Shown here piece after piece: positions 62,989 to 64,000 of a DNA stretch of 64,000 nt. Positions within the stretch are counted from its first letter, which is position 1. Every line of letters starts with the position of its first letter. The translations under genes and the position numbers were made by a program. Origin of the DNA: an uncultured Anaerococcus sp. (lineage in GTDB: Bacteria > Bacillota > Clostridia > Tissierellales > Peptoniphilaceae); the NCBI RefSeq assembly GCF_943912385.1, contig NZ_CALTTY010000003.1, positions 70,173 to 134,172 of the forward strand, given 5' to 3'. The notes under the pieces were generated by a model. It made no database searches. It saw only the letters and a list, made by a program, of their open reading frames with translations, and was not told the DNA's origin.

Positions 62989-63049
62989 CCTAGATAAATT
63001 ATATTTTTAAGTGTTAATTTTTTATGGTTTTATAAATTGTTATTTTTAT

Positions 63050-63330
63050 TTACTATTGAATCTTCGTAATAAGTGGGAGCCAAGGATTTTTTTCATTAGG
63101 TGAGTCTATTTAGCCAAGTTAAAATTTTATTTTTAATTAATTTAATATATTTTGACCTTATAATATTTCTTTATTTTTACATAATAACCTTGTTCAAAGG
63201 GGAGGCCCAAGGATTTTCTCACTAGGTGAGTCTTTTTATCCAAGATTATATATATTAATATATTTGATTTTAAATTATCTTAATCTTGAATATCATTGTT
63301 ATATTTACTATTGAATCTTCGACCAAGGGG
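63050..63330 (+). repeat. Degenerate tandem repeat array, forward copy
   Basis: Two units, each CCAAGGATTTTCTCACTAGG-like (63078 and 63208) with GGTGAGTCT, an AT-rich stretch, then ...TTGTTCAAAGGGGA or TTGAATCTTCG. The reverse array at 60460-60725 is homologous, so the two enclose the M42/LURP-one block as inverted repeats. Confidence 0.65.
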
Positions 63331-63480
63331 GACCCCAAGGGAACGTTTCGTCGCTCTCGGCCGCTAGGGCAGGACGTTCCCACATCGGGTCCCCTTTAAA
63401 CCCCCGCAAGCCCGTCGGCTCGTAGAGACTTACCCCCTCCGAGCGACCCCTCTCGGGGGAAAATGAGTTTGCCTATCGGC
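63316..63480. repeat. GC-rich hairpins
   Basis: Nested stem GGGGACCC ... GGGTCCCC with inner GGAACGT / ACGTTCC, then AGCCCGTCGGCTC (63409-63421) and CCGAG / CTCGG inside CCCCCG / CGGGGG. Much richer in GC than the surroundings; partly repeated in reverse at 63890-63970. Confidence 0.6.
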
Positions 63481-63525
63481 AAACCATTGATATAGAGGTG
63501 CCCTTGTTTAAGGTTGCTAAAATCA

Positions 63526-63618
63526 GTACTTTTTTGAAATTAAGTCGGCTAAAATTTGATAACTCGCTAAAGCTCAAACAATCAAATTTTTATACGCCAA
63601 CATAATTTCAAAAATACT
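63526..63618. repeat. Large hairpin 1 with shared loop
   Basis: Outer stem TTTTTGAAATTA / TAATTTCAAAAA, inner AAAATTTGAT (63551-63560) / ATCAAATTTT (63581-63590), 20-base loop AACTCGCTAAAGCTCAAACA. Confidence 0.65.
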
Positions 63619-63715
63619 AAGTCTTAGGTTATCGTCAAATAGCAAAGTTTGGTAAAGTCAAAGATACTAGCATTATCTGAATCAACGAGAACAACTCTCT
63701 CATTTACCGAGCAAT

Positions 63716-63802
63716 GATTTTTAATCAAGGATTGCGTTAAGAAAACTGATTGTTTGAGCGCCAGCGAGTTATCAGTTTTTAGCAATCCGAAGATTAGAAA
63801 TC
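63716..63802. repeat. Large hairpin 2 with shared loop (inverted)
   Basis: Outer stems GATTTTTAATC / GATTAGAAATC and GGATTGC / GCAATCC, inner AAAACTGAT / ATCAGTTTT, 20-base loop TGTTTGAGCGCCAGCGAGTT: the reverse complement of the loop in hairpin 1 at 17 of 20 positions. Confidence 0.65.
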
Positions 63803-64000
63803 TGTAGGGATACACATAAACTTTTACGAAGATATTCTCTCTACAAAAAAAGCTTGCGAAAAGCAAGCTTCTACTTTCGCACTCCGCTTAAGGAGACGTT
63901 CGGGGGTGTAACGGAAAGGGGGCCTGGGGGAACCCGATGAGGGGGCTATGGTACCCCCAAAAAGTTGTACTTCTAATTTCTTACCTATAAACATATGAAT
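63803..64000. other. Non-coding end of window
   Basis: Holds AAGCTTGC / GCAAGCTT (about 63850-63870), then a GC-rich stretch with GGGGG/CCCCC pairing. No gene supported. Confidence 0.45.

Noticed and set aside
63624..63866. 80-codon minus-strand open frame
   Set aside because: Lies across the hairpin region, has no ribosome site and mixed composition; its sequence is explained by the inverted repeats.
63316..64000. rRNA or tRNA fragment in the GC-rich end
   Set aside because: No recognisable rRNA core sequences or tRNA T-loop (GTTCRANNC) with acceptor pairing was found.

Overview
The window looks like chromosome of a low-GC, anaerobic, Gram-positive coccus of the Peptoniphilaceae type (Anaerococcus-like). 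This is inferred from the AT-rich codon use, a V-type ATPase, acyl-CoA dehydrogenase/flavodiiron/rubrerythrin redox genes, a T-box thrS leader, peptidoglycan-bridge genes and many short lipoproteins. No rRNA, tRNA, CRISPR array or intact transposase was seen.

Layout. 1-3.6 kb: end of a V-ATPase operon (A, B, D). 3.7-9 kb: ion transport (NhaC-type antiporter, CorA, CNNM/CorC) and a lipoprotein. 9-13.9 kb: LacI regulator with malQ, then galE with a nucleotidyltransferase. 14-20.2 kb: T-box/thrS, an ATP-grasp ligase and a FemABX transferase (probable cell-wall bridge synthesis), and a MATE exporter. 20.3-23.9 kb: a two-repeat FMN-type lipoprotein, a decayed ROK kinase and small envelope proteins. 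24.2-28.3 kb: an acyl-CoA dehydrogenase/EtfA/rubredoxin-like fusion whose rubredoxin part has lost all four cysteines, then a flavodiiron protein and a transaldolase. 28.4-32.1 kb: metal or metal-cofactor ABC importer with FmdE, behind a candidate attenuator. 32.3-38.9 kb: four PepSY-type lipoproteins beside a divergent two-component system and a CXXC / 4Fe-4S / TlpA redox cassette. 39-42.9 kb: envelope genes, two of them broken only by in-frame stop codons.

42.9-46.8 kb is the most unusual coding region: an apparent peptide quorum-sensing locus. A helix-turn-helix regulator of RRNPP-like size is followed by a convergent 44-residue exported-peptide gene. A 16-bp palindrome, AGGACAAATTTGTCCT, occurs twice and serves three promoters, in each case with its centre 30.5 bp from the -10 box. 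The operon behind the first copy encodes a small hydrophobic peptide and three membrane proteins, one of the SpoIIM/DUF95 family known from circular-bacteriocin clusters. A degenerate second copy lies at 45.8-46.8 kb.

47-63 kb: pgi, rubrerythrin with Fur-like boxes, nagB, peptidases (PepF, M29, M42), a GntR-controlled ABC exporter, LytTR/DUF3021, an AbgT transporter and a NimA-like flavoprotein. This part also holds dense non-coding repeats. At 49.3-50.5 kb there are five copies of a structured element whose stems change sequence but keep pairing. A MITE-like element lies at 56.8 kb. A repeat array at 60.4-60.75 kb recurs inverted at 63.05-63.35 kb. Large hairpins sharing a 20-nt loop lie at 63.5-63.8 kb.
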